A stretch of DNA of 64,000 bases from Pseudomonas sp. LS44. Its GTDB lineage: Bacteria > Pseudomonadota > Gammaproteobacteria > Pseudomonadales > Pseudomonadaceae. The DNA lies in the NCBI RefSeq assembly GCF_024730785.1, contig NZ_CP102830.1, positions 3,348,001 through 3,412,000 on the forward strand. Direction: 5' to 3'. Below the pieces are notes generated by a model, which did not search any database, was not told the origin of the DNA, and worked only from the letters and a program-made list of their open reading frames with translations. This document shows, piece after piece, positions 34,869 to 44,503 of this stretch; position 1 is the first letter of the stretch, and each line of letters opens with the position of its first letter. Position numbers and translations under genes: made by a program.

Positions 34869-35552
34869 ATGACCAGCCCTATATTGATCACCGGCACCAA
34901 CAAACGCGTTGGCCAGCAACTTGCCCAGCAGCTGGCCGAGGCCGGCTTCGACGTGCTCGCGGTGAGTCGTTCGCCAGCCACCGTCACGCACTCACGGATC
35001 ACCACGTTCCAAGCCGACCTGCGCAGCAACGACGATCGCGCGGCATTGATCGCCTTCGTCAGCAACCGTTTCGGCAGCTTGCGCGGCATCATCCACAACG
35101 CTTCGCTGTGGCTCGACGATGATCTGGACAACCTCACCACCATGTTCAAGATCCACGTTGAAGCGCCGTTTCACCTGAACATGGCGCTGGGCGAGTTACT
35201 GAAGAATTCCACCAAGGCCGATATCATCCACATCTGCGACGAAAGCGCCTCGCGCGGCAGTCGCGGCCATGTCGCCTACGCCGCGACCAAGGCCGCGCTG
35301 CAGAACATGACCCTGTCGTTCGCCGAGATGTACGCGCCGGATATCCGCGTCAACGCGATTTCCCCGGGCTTGCTGATCTTCAAGGAAGACAGCAACCACG
35401 AGTACCAGCAGAAAGCCCTGAACAAGGCCCTGCTGAAATTCGAGCCAGGCGCCGAGCCGCTGATCGAGGCGGTGCTCTACCTGCTCAACTCCAACTACAG
35501 CACCGGCAGCAATATCGTCATCAATGGCGGCCGCCACCTGCGTAACAACTGA
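34869..35552 (+). CDS. folM: Dihydromonapterin reductase, FolM-type SDR
   Basis: NADPH-dependent short-chain reductase of 227 residues, expected to reduce dihydromonapterin to tetrahydromonapterin. The cofactor loop is altered, TGTNKRVGQQLA (9-20), as in FolM and pteridine reductases; NAS at 77-79, catalytic Tyr137 and Lys141 in GHVAYAATKAAL, and NGGRHLRNN at the end. ATG at 34869 after GAG. It heads a plus-strand group with the membrane-anchored hypothetical protein, DUF1244 and HopJ genes (22-bp gap, then two 4-bp overlaps), so probably one operon. FolE and folX are not seen, unlike P. aeruginosa. Confidence 0.83.
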   Translation: MTSPILITGTNKRVGQQLAQQLAEAGFDVLAVSRSPATVTHSRITTFQADLRSNDDRAALIAFVSNRFGSLRGIIHNASLWLDDDLDNLTTMFKIHVEAPFHLNMALGELLKNSTKADIIHICDESASRGSRGHVAYAATKAALQNMTLSFAEMYAPDIRVNAISPGLLIFKEDSNHEYQQKALNKALLKFEPGAEPLIEAVLYLLNSNYSTGSNIVINGGRHLRNN

Positions 35553-35574
35553 TCAGTAGCGGACCGGAACCGTC

Positions 35575-36108
35575 ATGGACTTCAAACAGGTAATGGACAT
35601 CGCCACCTTCGTCTCCACCCTGCTCACCGGGGCGGCGAGCATCGTGATTCCGGTAATTCTGTATCGCTCGCAGAAACAGAAGGCCACGCTCGACTACATC
35701 AAGGCCGGTCGCGATTCGTGGATTCAGATCGACCTTGGCCTGCTCGATAAACCCCACCTACTGCGCCAGGCCGAAAGCCTGCTGGCGGCGGGTGGCGAAT
35801 TACCCAGCGACGAGGAAATCCAGCGTAAATGGCTGGCGCTGATGATTCTCAACGTGGCGTTCTCCGACTTCATCGGCTTGAAATACGGCTATCACGAGCT
35901 GGAAGAGCGCGACAAACTCTACAATCTGATCAAGGCACTGATGGTCGACGAGTCGGTCTACCAACTCAGTCAGAACGCGTACAACCAGCAGTTCCGCGAC
36001 GAATGCACCAAGGCCCGCCAGGAAGCGCTCGCCGCCCGGCCTCCCGCAGCTGCCGTCGCACATCCGCTATCCCTTTCCCCACTCGCTCAAACGAGGGCCC
36101 TGCAATGA
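35575..36108 (+). CDS. Membrane-anchored protein of unknown function
   Basis: Protein of 177 residues with one N-terminal transmembrane helix (about 8-30, MDIATFVSTLLTGAASIVIP) and a cytoplasmic acidic/helical domain (LGLLDKPHLLRQ, LMILNVAFSDFIGLKYGYHE). No family recognised. It overlaps the DUF1244 gene by four bases (ATGA) and follows folM by 22 bp, so it belongs to the same transcript. Confidence 0.75.
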   Translation: MDFKQVMDIATFVSTLLTGAASIVIPVILYRSQKQKATLDYIKAGRDSWIQIDLGLLDKPHLLRQAESLLAAGGELPSDEEIQRKWLALMILNVAFSDFIGLKYGYHELEERDKLYNLIKALMVDESVYQLSQNAYNQQFRDECTKARQEALAARPPAAAVAHPLSLSPLAQTRALQ

Positions 36109-36398
36109 CCGAGCAACAACAACTTGAACTTGAGGCTGCTGCCTTTCGCCAACTGGTTCAGCACCTGCGCGCCCGCCCCGATGTGCAGAACATCGACTTG
36201 ATGAACCTGGCCGGTTTCTGCCGCAATTGCCTGTCCAAGTGGTACAAGGCCGCGGCCGACGACAGCGGTCTGGACGTCAGCCTCGAACAGGCCCGCGAAG
36301 AGGTGTATGGCATGCCGTACAACGAGTGGAAAACCAAGTACCAGCAAGAGGCCAATGCCACCCAACAGGCCGCTTTCGAGGCGAACAGCAAAAAATGA
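36105..36398 (+). CDS. DUF1244-domain protein
   Basis: Protein of 97 residues. Family blocks: AAAFRQLVQHLRARPDVQNI (11-30), DLMNLAGFCRNCLSKWYKAA (31-50) with the paired cysteines, and EEVYGMPYNEWKTKYQ near residues 65-80. Found in many proteobacteria, function unknown. The start overlaps the upstream stop and its own stop overlaps the HopJ start, both as ATGA. Confidence 0.85.
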   Translation: MTEQQQLELEAAAFRQLVQHLRARPDVQNIDLMNLAGFCRNCLSKWYKAAADDSGLDVSLEQAREEVYGMPYNEWKTKYQQEANATQQAAFEANSKK

Positions 36399-36736
36399 GT
36401 GCCTTGACCGACTTCCGCACCAACCTGCGCAGCGACCAGCATCTGTTTGCCGCCACCCTGGTCTTCATCGCCGAGTTCTACGACTACCAATCCAGCGCCT
36501 TCAGCAACGGATCGGTGGAGAATGCCGCCGGACAGAACGAAGGCTCCTGCAAGACCCTCGGCCTGGCCCTGCTCGAAGGCCTGAGCCTGGACGAAGCGCT
36601 GCTGTGCTTCGGCGAACACTACCGCAGCGTGCTGGCCAGCCCGGAGGGCAGCGACCACAGCAATATCCGTGCATTGATGGATACCGGCCTGGCCGGCGTG
36701 CGTTTCGAGCACCAGCCGCTCAAGCACAAAGCCTGA
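36395..36736 (+). CDS. HopJ-family protein
   Basis: Protein of 113 residues of the HopJ (HopPmaJ) family. Motifs: TLVFIAEFYDYQSSAFSNGS (21-40) and NAAGQNEGSCKTLGLALLEG (43-62), then CFGEHYRSVLASPEGSDHSN. The family name comes from a reported type III effector, but relatives are widespread in bacteria without such a system and usually sit next to DUF1244, as here. No secretion genes are nearby; a housekeeping role is more likely. Confidence 0.87.
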   Translation: MSALTDFRTNLRSDQHLFAATLVFIAEFYDYQSSAFSNGSVENAAGQNEGSCKTLGLALLEGLSLDEALLCFGEHYRSVLASPEGSDHSNIRALMDTGLAGVRFEHQPLKHKA

Positions 36737-36746
36737 GCCTGCCTGT

Positions 36747-36815
36747 GTAGGAGCGAATTCATTCGCGAACATTGGCAACTCCGCGCGCCTCCATCGCGAA
36801 TAAATTCGCTCCTAC
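36747..36815. repeat. GTAGGAGCG-family palindromic repeat
   Basis: GTAGGAGCGAATTCATTCGC at the left and GCGAATAAATTCGCTCCTAC at the right, 11 bp after the HopJ stop. Confidence 0.8.
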
Positions 36816-36824
36816 AACAAGCAT

Positions 36825-36864
36825 AAAAAACGCCGCGTACCCTCACAGGTAAGCGGCGTTTTGC
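36825..36864 (-). terminator. Terminator of trxB
   Basis: Arms AAAACGCCGC and GCGGCGTTTT with a 16-base loop, 34 bp downstream of the trxB stop on the minus strand; A-run at 36825-36830 gives the T-run. Confidence 0.75.
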
Positions 36865-36897
36865 GTTAACCGCCCGGCATGTGCCGCGCGCTGTAAC

Positions 36898-37992
<1,095 letters not shown>

Positions 37993-38375
37993 CTAAGCGC
38001 CGAACGTGCGCCACGGAAGTTTCGATTTCCAATCCACGCCATAGCCACACCCTATCTGCAGAGCAGGGTTGGCCACCTTGGGTAAATTTTGCCCTTCTCG
38101 GACGCGCCGGGGTTGTCGTAGATCAACAGATGCTTCAGGAGGGGAACATCAGCCGACCGAACTGGCCGCCCTACCCTGCGATTTTGTTACCCCGCGTATC
38201 GGCCTCGCGCGCTGCCCAAAGTACGCGAAAGCCCGCAAGCCCTGACCAAGCCAGCCGACCGCGCTTGGAGCCAGCCAAACGGCGGCGCATCGTGGCGTGC
38301 ATCGATCCGCCACCAAGCTAGGCACTGCGGGGCGAAATCGGTAAGGTCGGCGCGAATCCAATCGAGGTGAATCCT

Positions 38376-39122
38376 ATGTCCGCCCCCGCGCTGAGTGGCC
38401 CGCAATATTTGCGCGAAGGCCTGAAACTGGTCCTTAGCCCCGGCCTGCGGCTGTTCGTCCTGCTGCCCCTAGCCGTCAACGTGCTGCTGTTCGCCGCGCT
38501 GATCGGCTTTGCCGTCAATGGCTTCAGCAGTTGGGTCGACCACCTGATGCCGACCCTGCCGGACTGGCTGGGCTTTCTCAACTACCTCCTCTGGCCGCTG
38601 TTCGTGGTGCTGGTGCTGTTGATGGTGTTCTTCAGCTTCACCATGCTCGCCAACATCATCGCCGCGCCGTTCAACGGCTTCCTCGCGGAAAAAGTCGAAG
38701 TGGTGGTGCGCGGTCAGGATGATTTCCCGGCCTTCAGCTGGGCCGAATTGATGGCCATGGTGCCGCGTACCCTGGGTCGCGAACTGCGCAAGCTGAGCTA
38801 CTTCGTGCCGCGCGCCTTGGGCCTGTTCATCCTGTCGTTCATCCCCGGACTGAACCTGATCGCCGCGCCGCTGTGGCTGCTGTTCGGCGTATGGATGATG
38901 GCCATCCAGTACATCGATTACCCGGCCGACAACCACAAGCTCGGCTGGAACGAGATGCTCGCCTGGCTGCGCGAGAAGCGTTGGCAGAGCCTGGGCTTTG
39001 GCGGCATCACTTACTTGGCGCTACTGATCCCGGTGGTCAACCTGCTGGCCATGCCGGCCGCGGTGGCCGGCGCAACGCTGTTCTGGGTACGCGAGCGTGG
39101 TGACAAGGAATTGGTGAAGTAA
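38376..39122 (+). CDS. cysZ: CysZ-type sulfate uptake membrane protein
   Basis: Inner-membrane protein of 248 residues that brings sulfate into the cell for cysteine synthesis. Helical segments near residues 22-50, 60-90, 145-175 and 200-230; family motifs [38 protein letters not shown] and [21 protein letters not shown] at 38376 follows GAGGTG; a GTG three codons earlier is less likely. It stands alone, divergent from trxB. Confidence 0.9.
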   Translation: MSAPALSGPQYLREGLKLVLSPGLRLFVLLPLAVNVLLFAALIGFAVNGFSSWVDHLMPTLPDWLGFLNYLLWPLFVVLVLLMVFFSFTMLANIIAAPFNGFLAEKVEVVVRGQDDFPAFSWAELMAMVPRTLGRELRKLSYFVPRALGLFILSFIPGLNLIAAPLWLLFGVWMMAIQYIDYPADNHKLGWNEMLAWLREKRWQSLGFGGITYLALLIPVVNLLAMPAAVAGATLFWVRERGDKELVK

Positions 39123-39206
39123 CTCGTGCAGATAGCCCGCCAGCCACGAGAGGGATGCCTCGTTAGTGACTGGCGGCTAGCGGCTCAAAAGCGGGCTTTT
39201 GTGCTG

Positions 39207-39232
39207 AGGGGGAAATAAATCTGTCCCCTTTT
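39207..39232 (+). repeat. GGAAATAAATCTGTCCCC repeat, left of the fabF-like gene
   Basis: GGGGGAAATAAATCTGTCCC followed by CTTTT. The core AAATCTGTCCCCTTT recurs at 41285-41299 in the same orientation and inverted (with changes) at 41890-41911. This sequence is common around small transposons in proteobacteria (memory). Confidence 0.65.
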
Positions 39233-39313
39233 ACGTCCCTTCGTGCCTCGCTTGTCGCGTAATGGCTCCATCGCAGTCCAGTGCCGAGTGGTGAAGTGCA
39301 GGGTTGCGGCTGT

Positions 39314-40588
39314 TCATTGATCGGCCCACCTGCGGAACAGAACGCTGGCATTTACCCCCCCGAAGCCAAAACCATTGGAAAGCGCATAGTCGGTTTCAAT
39401 CGCGTGAGGGCCGCCAGTAACGATGTTCAGCCCGTCGGCAGAGGGATCGGCATCGAGCAGGTTGAGCGTCGCCGGAGCGACCTGATCGCGCAAGGCGAGC
39501 ACAGTGAAGATCGCCTCGATCCCGCCCGCTGCGCCCAACAGGTGCCCCGTAGAGGACTTGGTCGCGCTGATCGCCGGCGACGGCCCGCCATCGAAGACGG
39601 CTTTGATGGCCGCCAGCTCGCACTTGTCTCCCACCGGGGTCGATGTGGCATGGGCATTTAGGTGGCCAACCTGGCCTGGAGCGACGTCCCCTTGCTGCAA
39701 TGCCTGCCGCATCGCCCTCCGTGCGCCATCGCCATCTTCCGGCCCCGAGGTGATGTGGTAGGCATCCGCACTGGTGCCGTAGCCAACCAGTTCGGCTATC
39801 GGCGTGGCCCCGCGTGCTAGCGCATGCTCGAGCTCTTCGATTACCAGCAGGCCGGCGCCTTCGCCCATGACGAAGCCATCTCGCGCCTCGTCGAACGGAC
39901 GCGATGCGCTTTCCGGCCTGTCGTTGAATGCGCTCGACAAGGTGCGAGCGGCAGCGAATCCGGCCAGGCTGACCCGGTGGATGGCGGCTTCGGCGCCGCC
40001 GCATAGCGCCACGTCCACTTCACCAGCCCTGATCATGCGAGCCGCATCGCCAATGGCCTGAACCCCGGCAGCGCAAGCTGTCACCGGTGTGCCAAGCGGC
40101 CCTTTCAATCGGTGGCGAATGGAGACCTGGCCGGCAGCCAGGTTGCACAGGAACGACGGGATCGTGAACGGCGACAGACGGCGGGGGCCCTTGCTGTCTG
40201 TGGTACGCACGGCGTCTGCGATAGCCGGGAAACCGCCGATGCCGGAGGCGATGATGGTGGCGGTGCGTTCCTGTTCCCGCGGCGATTCCGGTGCCCACTT
40301 CGCCTGCGCCAGCGCTTCTTCCGCAGCCGCCAGCGCGAACAGGATGAAGCGATCGACCTTGCGTTGTTCTTTCTGGGGAAGCACGCATTCGGGGTCGAAC
40401 CCGCCGGCGGGATCCTCATCGACGCCCGGAACCTGGCCGCCAATTCGTATGGCCAGGTCGCCTATCAGTGACTCCGGGAGCTGACGAATACCCGATTCGC
40501 CTGCCAGCAAGCGCTGCCAGACGTGCTCGACGCCACAGCCAAGCGGTGTGACCGCGCCCATTCCGGTAACGACGACACGCTTTCTCAT
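39314..40588 (-). CDS. Beta-ketoacyl-ACP synthase II paralogue (FabF-like)
   Basis: Condensing enzyme of 424 residues that extends acyl-ACP with malonyl-ACP. Catalytic triad visible: Cys172 (TPVTACAAGVQAIG), His313 (HLNAHATSTPVGD) and His349 (SATKSSTGHLLGAAGG); end NGFGFGGVNASVLFRRW. ATG at 40588 has AAGGAG upstream; the long upstream extension of the frame has no homology. No acpP, fabG or fabD is nearby, so this is not the main fabF but an accessory copy, similar in context to fabF2 genes of Pseudomonas. It is divergent from an HxlR regulator, and the pair is bracketed by CTGTCCCC repeats. Confidence 0.88.
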   Translation of the reverse strand: MRKRVVVTGMGAVTPLGCGVEHVWQRLLAGESGIRQLPESLIGDLAIRIGGQVPGVDEDPAGGFDPECVLPQKEQRKVDRFILFALAAAEEALAQAKWAPESPREQERTATIIASGIGGFPAIADAVRTTDSKGPRRLSPFTIPSFLCNLAAGQVSIRHRLKGPLGTPVTACAAGVQAIGDAARMIRAGEVDVALCGGAEAAIHRVSLAGFAAARTLSSAFNDRPESASRPFDEARDGFVMGEGAGLLVIEELEHALARGATPIAELVGYGTSADAYHITSGPEDGDGARRAMRQALQQGDVAPGQVGHLNAHATSTPVGDKCELAAIKAVFDGGPSPAISATKSSTGHLLGAAGGIEAIFTVLALRDQVAPATLNLLDADPSADGLNIVTGGPHAIETDYALSNGFGFGGVNASVLFRRWADQ

Positions 40589-40700
40589 GAGGGTTTCACT
40601 CCTTTCGCTGTTTGGTAATATCTGGATGAAGGACGTCACTTTCATTATGAAAGTAACACCCAAAGCAGAATTTTTCCTATACAAGCGGTGAGCTACCTCG

Positions 40701-41195
40701 ATGCAGCGCAAGAACCTTCTGAATTCCGAATGTCCGGTCGCGCTCAGCCTGGAGCGCGTTGGCGAGTGGTGGAGCCTGTTGATCATGCGCGATGCCCTGC
40801 AGGGATTGAGTCGGTTCGACGACTTCTCCAGAAGCCTGGAGATATCGCCGAACATGCTCACTCGCAGGCTCAACGCGCTGGTGGAAGCAGGATTGCTGGA
40901 GCGCCGCGCCTACAGCGTCAAACCGCTGCGACATGAGTACATTCCGACCGAACGAGGCCGTGACCTCAAGGGTGTACTCTTCGCGCTGATCGCATGGGGC
41001 AACAGGCATTTCGTCCAGGACGAGGTAAGTGTCCAGGTTGTAGACCGGGCGACAGGTCGGACGCTGCAGCCCATGATGGTCGATGCCGCCGAGGGCCGGG
41101 TGGTGCCATGGGATGAGTGCGAAGTGGTGCACGGGCCCGGCGCCAGTCAAGGCATGCAAGAACGGCTGGGGCGCATGAAGAGCGTTCAGGACTGA
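40701..41195 (+). CDS. HxlR-family winged-helix regulator
   Basis: Transcription factor of 164 residues. HxlR pattern: NSECPVALSLERVGEWWSLL (8-27; the single cysteine at position 11 is typical), then ISPNMLTRRLNALVEAGLLE (48-67) and the wing RHEYIPTERGRDL. The C-terminus (about 110-164) is a short extension with AEGRVVPWDECEVV. It lies divergently 112 bp from the fabF-like gene, which it most likely controls; HxlR proteins often sense electrophiles or redox state through the N-terminal cysteine. Confidence 0.87.
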   Translation: MQRKNLLNSECPVALSLERVGEWWSLLIMRDALQGLSRFDDFSRSLEISPNMLTRRLNALVEAGLLERRAYSVKPLRHEYIPTERGRDLKGVLFALIAWGNRHFVQDEVSVQVVDRATGRTLQPMMVDAAEGRVVPWDECEVVHGPGASQGMQERLGRMKSVQD

Positions 41196-41280
41196 GTGGT
41201 AGCTGCGCCAGAGCTGTCACTCAATGCACGTTTGAAAATCAGGTCACTGCTTGATTGGCCGCAAATGGCCGTTCAGAGCA

Positions 41281-41299
41281 GGGAAAATCTGTCCCCTTT
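41281..41299 (+). repeat. AAATCTGTCCCCTTT repeat, right of the hxlR gene
   Basis: GGGAAAATCTGTCCCCTTTG, direct copy of the repeat at 39207-39232. The two copies frame the fabF-like/hxlR pair. Confidence 0.6.
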
Positions 41300-41388
41300 G
41301 GCCGACGAACCCCGCCAAGGCTAATACACTGTGCGCCCGATTACCCCGGGCCATGAATATGGCTGCATTGAACAAGGAACTCGCCTCC

Positions 41389-41886
41389 ATGGCCTCCCCA
41401 GATAAACAGCAAAAACGCGCACAGCGGGCCAAAGCCAAGGCCAAGCAGAACCGTTCGGGCAAGTCCAAAGCCAATCTCGTACATCCGGTGCTGGCCAATC
41501 CGCTGATCAACGAGCCGTTCGATGATGTCGAAATCGACCTGAGCACTTTCGACTTCAAAGACATCGAAGAGAACGGTTTCGACCCGGCGCACTTCGACGA
41601 TCTGTTCCAGGCGATGAAAGTCGGCGAAGGCATCAGCCTGCTAGCGATGTGCCTGGTGTTCCTGCAATACCCGGTGTTGGAGCTGGTGGTCGCTGAGGAA
41701 GCGGAAGAGGCGGCCACCGACTTCATGATGGGCCTGCTGATTACCTATCGCGGGATCTTCCACGATGAGGACGACGACACGGCAGTGGATTGGATCGGCG
41801 GCGAAGCTTTCCAGAATGCCTACAACGAAGCGTCGCAGATCCTGCAAAAGAAGAACGCTCGCGGTACCCCAGGCGTCCGCCCATAA
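41389..41886 (+). CDS. Conserved protein of unknown function with basic N-terminus
   Basis: Cytoplasmic protein of about 165 residues. The first 30 residues are strongly basic (KQQKRAQRAKAKAKQNRSGK), followed by an acidic middle (DDVEIDLSTFDFKDIEENGF) and helices with VLELVVAEEAEEAATDFMMG. AAGGAA nine bases upstream supports ATG 41389; an ATG at 41353 in the same frame is possible. I recall similar proteins in many pseudomonads. The basic tail may bind nucleic acid; function unknown. Confidence 0.7.
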   Translation: MASPDKQQKRAQRAKAKAKQNRSGKSKANLVHPVLANPLINEPFDDVEIDLSTFDFKDIEENGFDPAHFDDLFQAMKVGEGISLLAMCLVFLQYPVLELVVAEEAEEAATDFMMGLLITYRGIFHDEDDDTAVDWIGGEAFQNAYNEASQILQKKNARGTPGVRP

Positions 41887-41889
41887 AAG

Positions 41890-41911
41890 AGGAAAGCGGA
41901 CAGATTATTTA
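41890..41911 (-). repeat. Inverted, diverged copy of the CTGTCC repeat
   Basis: GAGGAAAGCGGACAGATTAT reads on the minus strand as ATAATCTGTCCGCTTTCCTC, a changed copy of the repeats at 39207 and 41281. Confidence 0.45.
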
Positions 41912-42127
41912 GGTTATCGGGGCAGACCACGATTGGCCGAAAGCTGACTCGCGCGAGGGGCTATGAACGGCCAGAAGCAACCCATGGCCGGGCCGCTGTG
42001 GGCGGACCCTGGAGTCATCGAGCCATGGCACTGGTCGCAGGAATTTGCCATGCAGGGTGTTGCTCGACAAAATCTCGCGCCGATTCGGCCCAACGTACCA
42101 GGCGGCCGTGGTGAAAAGGGATTGCAG

Positions 42128-42841
42128 TTGAACGAACAGAGATTGTCCGTGCGCCTGGATCGCGTGGCGGCGCATGTGCCGGCAGGCGCGCGGCTGGCCG
42201 ATATCGGTTCGGATCACGGCTACCTGCTCGTAGCATTGATGAACCGTGGCGTCATCGCGGCGGCGGTAGCCGGCGAGGTAGCCTTGACGCCGTTTCACTC
42301 GGCTCAACGTACCGTGCGCGAGAATGGCCTGAGCCAACGAATCACCGTACGCCTGGCCAATGGGCTGGCAGCGATTGAGCCAGGAGACGGGATCACGGCG
42401 ATCAGCCTCTGCGGGATGGGCGGCGAGACGATCCGCGATATCCTGGACAGCGGCAAGGCACACCTGAGCGGCGAGGAACGCCTGATCCTGCAACCCAACG
42501 GCGGCGAGCAGCCACTGCGCAAATGGCTGATGGAAAATGGCTACCGCATCCTCTGCGAGGAAGTGCTGCGGGAAAACCGCTTCGACTACGAAATTATTGT
42601 CGCCGAGCGCATCGGGCCGGCGATGTATAGCGCCGAGGAGCTGTACTTCGGCCCACTTCAATTGCAGGAACGCAGCTCGGCATTTCTAGCCAAGTGGCAG
42701 CGCATATTGCGTCTGAAGCAGCAGACCCTGACCAACTTCGCCCGAGCGCGGAAGGCCGTGCCTGAGGAGAAGGTGCAAGAGGTCGCTCAACAGGCCAGGT
42801 GGATCAGCGAACTGCTTGCACCAGGAGGCGAGAGGCGCTGA
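42128..42841 (+). CDS. trmK: tRNA adenine-22 N1-methyltransferase, TrmK-like
   Basis: SAM-dependent methyltransferase of about 237 residues. Motif I is LADIGSDHGYLLVALMNRG (about 23-41), then IEPGDGITAISLCGMGGETI with the G-M-G-G of the family, RLILQPNGGEQPLRKWL and YEIIVAERIG. I prefer TTG at 42128: AGGGA lies seven bases before it and the protein then begins MNEQRLSVRLDRVAAHVP, the usual family start. An ATG at 41963 gives a 55-residue extension without homology. Role: m1A22 in tRNA by family. Confidence 0.8.
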   Translation: MNEQRLSVRLDRVAAHVPAGARLADIGSDHGYLLVALMNRGVIAAAVAGEVALTPFHSAQRTVRENGLSQRITVRLANGLAAIEPGDGITAISLCGMGGETIRDILDSGKAHLSGEERLILQPNGGEQPLRKWLMENGYRILCEEVLRENRFDYEIIVAERIGPAMYSAEELYFGPLQLQERSSAFLAKWQRILRLKQQTLTNFARARKAVPEEKVQEVAQQARWISELLAPGGERR

Positions 42842-43082
42842 AGGGCTGATGCCCGTGCGCTTCGGATATGAGTGCGCGCAGCGCACCGGCAGCACAGCTT
42901 GAACGTATATTCTCTTGGCCTTCGCAAACGACCTAAAGCGGTCGATGGTGCCGGGCAGAAAGTGGCCGGTTGATGCCTATCGCGACCGGCTGGTTTGGGT
43001 CGAAAGCTGTCGATCACGAACATCCGCTTCTGGCCGAAACCGGTGAACGCGTCAAGAACGGTCCATAGGCCACCCTCGCCCA

Positions 43083-43670
43083 TCACCGCAACGCTTTGGC
43101 AATTTCGCGCTGGATCTCATAGCCCGGCGCTTCCACGGCGCTGAAGTCGCGGGTGTAGCGGATGGCGAATTCCTGCACGCCCCACTCCTGATACTGCTGC
43201 ACATGTTTCAGCTCGTGCGCCCACAGGGCGACATTGTTCAGCGCATCGTCTTCCGTGCGGAACACGATGATGTCGATCAGGGTGACCGCGGTGATATCCG
43301 GGTTCTGCAGCATGGTGCGTGCGGCGCTCATTTCACTGTTATCGCCGACCTTGTAGCGCACGCTCTCCAGCACCTCGAGCGAGTAATATTTTTCCAGCTG
43401 GATCTTGATATTCAGCGGGATCGCCTGCGTGCCTTCGAGGGCTGCCGAATCTCGGGATTGAACCAGCCACTGCTGCAACACCGGTGCGGCGACCTGGGTC
43501 ATTTGCTCGTACAGCGGGCCGAGCACTTCGCCGGCGTTGGGCACGCACACACAGGCGGTCACGCAGACTTCGAACTGCCCTTGCGGGCAGGCGAACGCCA
43601 GCGCCGGACTACCGAGCGAAACGAACAACAGCGCAAGTCGCAAGGACTTGGGCAAACACGCAATCAACAT
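43083..43670 (-). CDS. Exported DUF4157-like protein with HELxH motif
   Basis: Protein of 195 residues. Signal peptide 1-26 (LRLALLFVSLGSPALAFA). A cysteine-rich start of the mature part (CPQGQFEVCVTACVCVP) follows, then ALWAHELKHVQQYQEWGVQE with His152 and His156 as in DUF4157 zinc-protease-like proteins (HE-x-x-H). VTLIDIIVFRTEDDAL matches the strand before the motif. It may be a periplasmic metallopeptidase, but the third metal ligand is not certain. The 241 bp upstream of its stop on the plus side hold no gene. Confidence 0.78.
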   Translation of the reverse strand: MLIACLPKSLRLALLFVSLGSPALAFACPQGQFEVCVTACVCVPNAGEVLGPLYEQMTQVAAPVLQQWLVQSRDSAALEGTQAIPLNIKIQLEKYYSLEVLESVRYKVGDNSEMSAARTMLQNPDITAVTLIDIIVFRTEDDALNNVALWAHELKHVQQYQEWGVQEFAIRYTRDFSAVEAPGYEIQREIAKALR

Positions 43671-43739
43671 GGGGTCTCCAGAACAACGACAGCCCAGCCA
43701 GGCTGGACTTACCTCTTAGATGGGTTGGGAGCGCTCGGT

Positions 43740-44462
43740 TCAGCGCAACTGTTCCGACAACTCCAGCCCCGCTTCGACCAGAGTTTGCCGATACAGTGCC
43801 GGCAATTCGTCGACCGAGGCCCACGGCTGATCGAGACATTCGGCCAACGCCACATGACTGCTCGCGCGGCAGCGCTCATCGAGGCCACAGCCCTGATAGA
43901 ACGCATTGACCAGTTCGACCATCGCCTCGCGCTGGTTATCCATCATCACCGCCGCGTGGGCCAGGACCACCGCCGGGCCGGCGTTAGGTCGGCGACGCCA
44001 GCGCTGGGCGGTACCGGCCAATTTTCGCGCATTCAGGGTGATGTTGTAGCGGCCGTCGCAAAACGCCCCATCCACGGCGCCAAGCCCCGGCTCCAGCCCT
44101 TGCGCCGCGAGCCAGGCACAGAATGGCTGGCACAGGCGCAGGTAGGCGGATTCCAGGCGAGTCAACTCGGTGTCTTGTGGCGGTACGGCATACACCAGGG
44201 CGACATTCAGCACGCCCGGCGACTGCGGCACCGGCTCGCCGCCGGTGTCGCGCAAGGCCACCGGCCAGCCCTGCGCCTCGCTCGCTGCGCAGGCCGCGGC
44301 AAAGCCCGGCAATCGGCTGAACTTGCGCGGCATCACCAGCGCCTGCTCGCTCGGCTGCCAGCACAACAGCGCGCAGTCGCCCGCACCGCCGTGCACCTGA
44401 TCGAGCAACAGGCGCTCGGCATCCAAGCCCTCTTCCACCCGAAATTCGCGTATCGCTTGCAT
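43740..44462 (-). CDS. Lipoate-protein ligase A-family protein
   Basis: Protein of 240 residues with the biotin/lipoate ligase fold. Motifs: GGEPVPQSPGVLNVALVY near 74-91, in place of the RRxxGGGAVxH(D/N)xGNLN motif of LplA, and DGRYNITLNARKLAGTAQRW near 137-156 with the expected lysine for the acyl-adenylate. FSRLPGFAAACAA and RDTGGEPVP agree with a distant LplA/LipB-type enzyme. Start at 44462 has AGGGGAA upstream. It lies 41 bp downstream of the LysR gene on the same strand. A diverged fragment of the same N-terminus is at 47011-47103. Substrate (lipoate, octanoate or other) is open. Confidence 0.75.
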   Translation of the reverse strand: MQAIREFRVEEGLDAERLLLDQVHGGAGDCALLCWQPSEQALVMPRKFSRLPGFAAACAASEAQGWPVALRDTGGEPVPQSPGVLNVALVYAVPPQDTELTRLESAYLRLCQPFCAWLAAQGLEPGLGAVDGAFCDGRYNITLNARKLAGTAQRWRRRPNAGPAVVLAHAAVMMDNQREAMVELVNAFYQGCGLDERCRASSHVALAECLDQPWASVDELPALYRQTLVEAGLELSEQLR

Positions 44463-44503
44463 AGGATTCCCCTGATATTTCAGCTCTTGGGCGGCGTTTA
44501 GGG

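Noticed and set aside
36395..36736. HopJ as evidence for a type III secretion or virulence locus
   Set aside because: No secretion genes, chaperone or hrp box in the window; the family is common next to DUF1244 in non-pathogens.
42842..43082. Possible small gene or transposase remnant after trmK
   Set aside because: Frames lack family features and a start; no terminal repeats recognised. I treat it as plain intergenic sequence.
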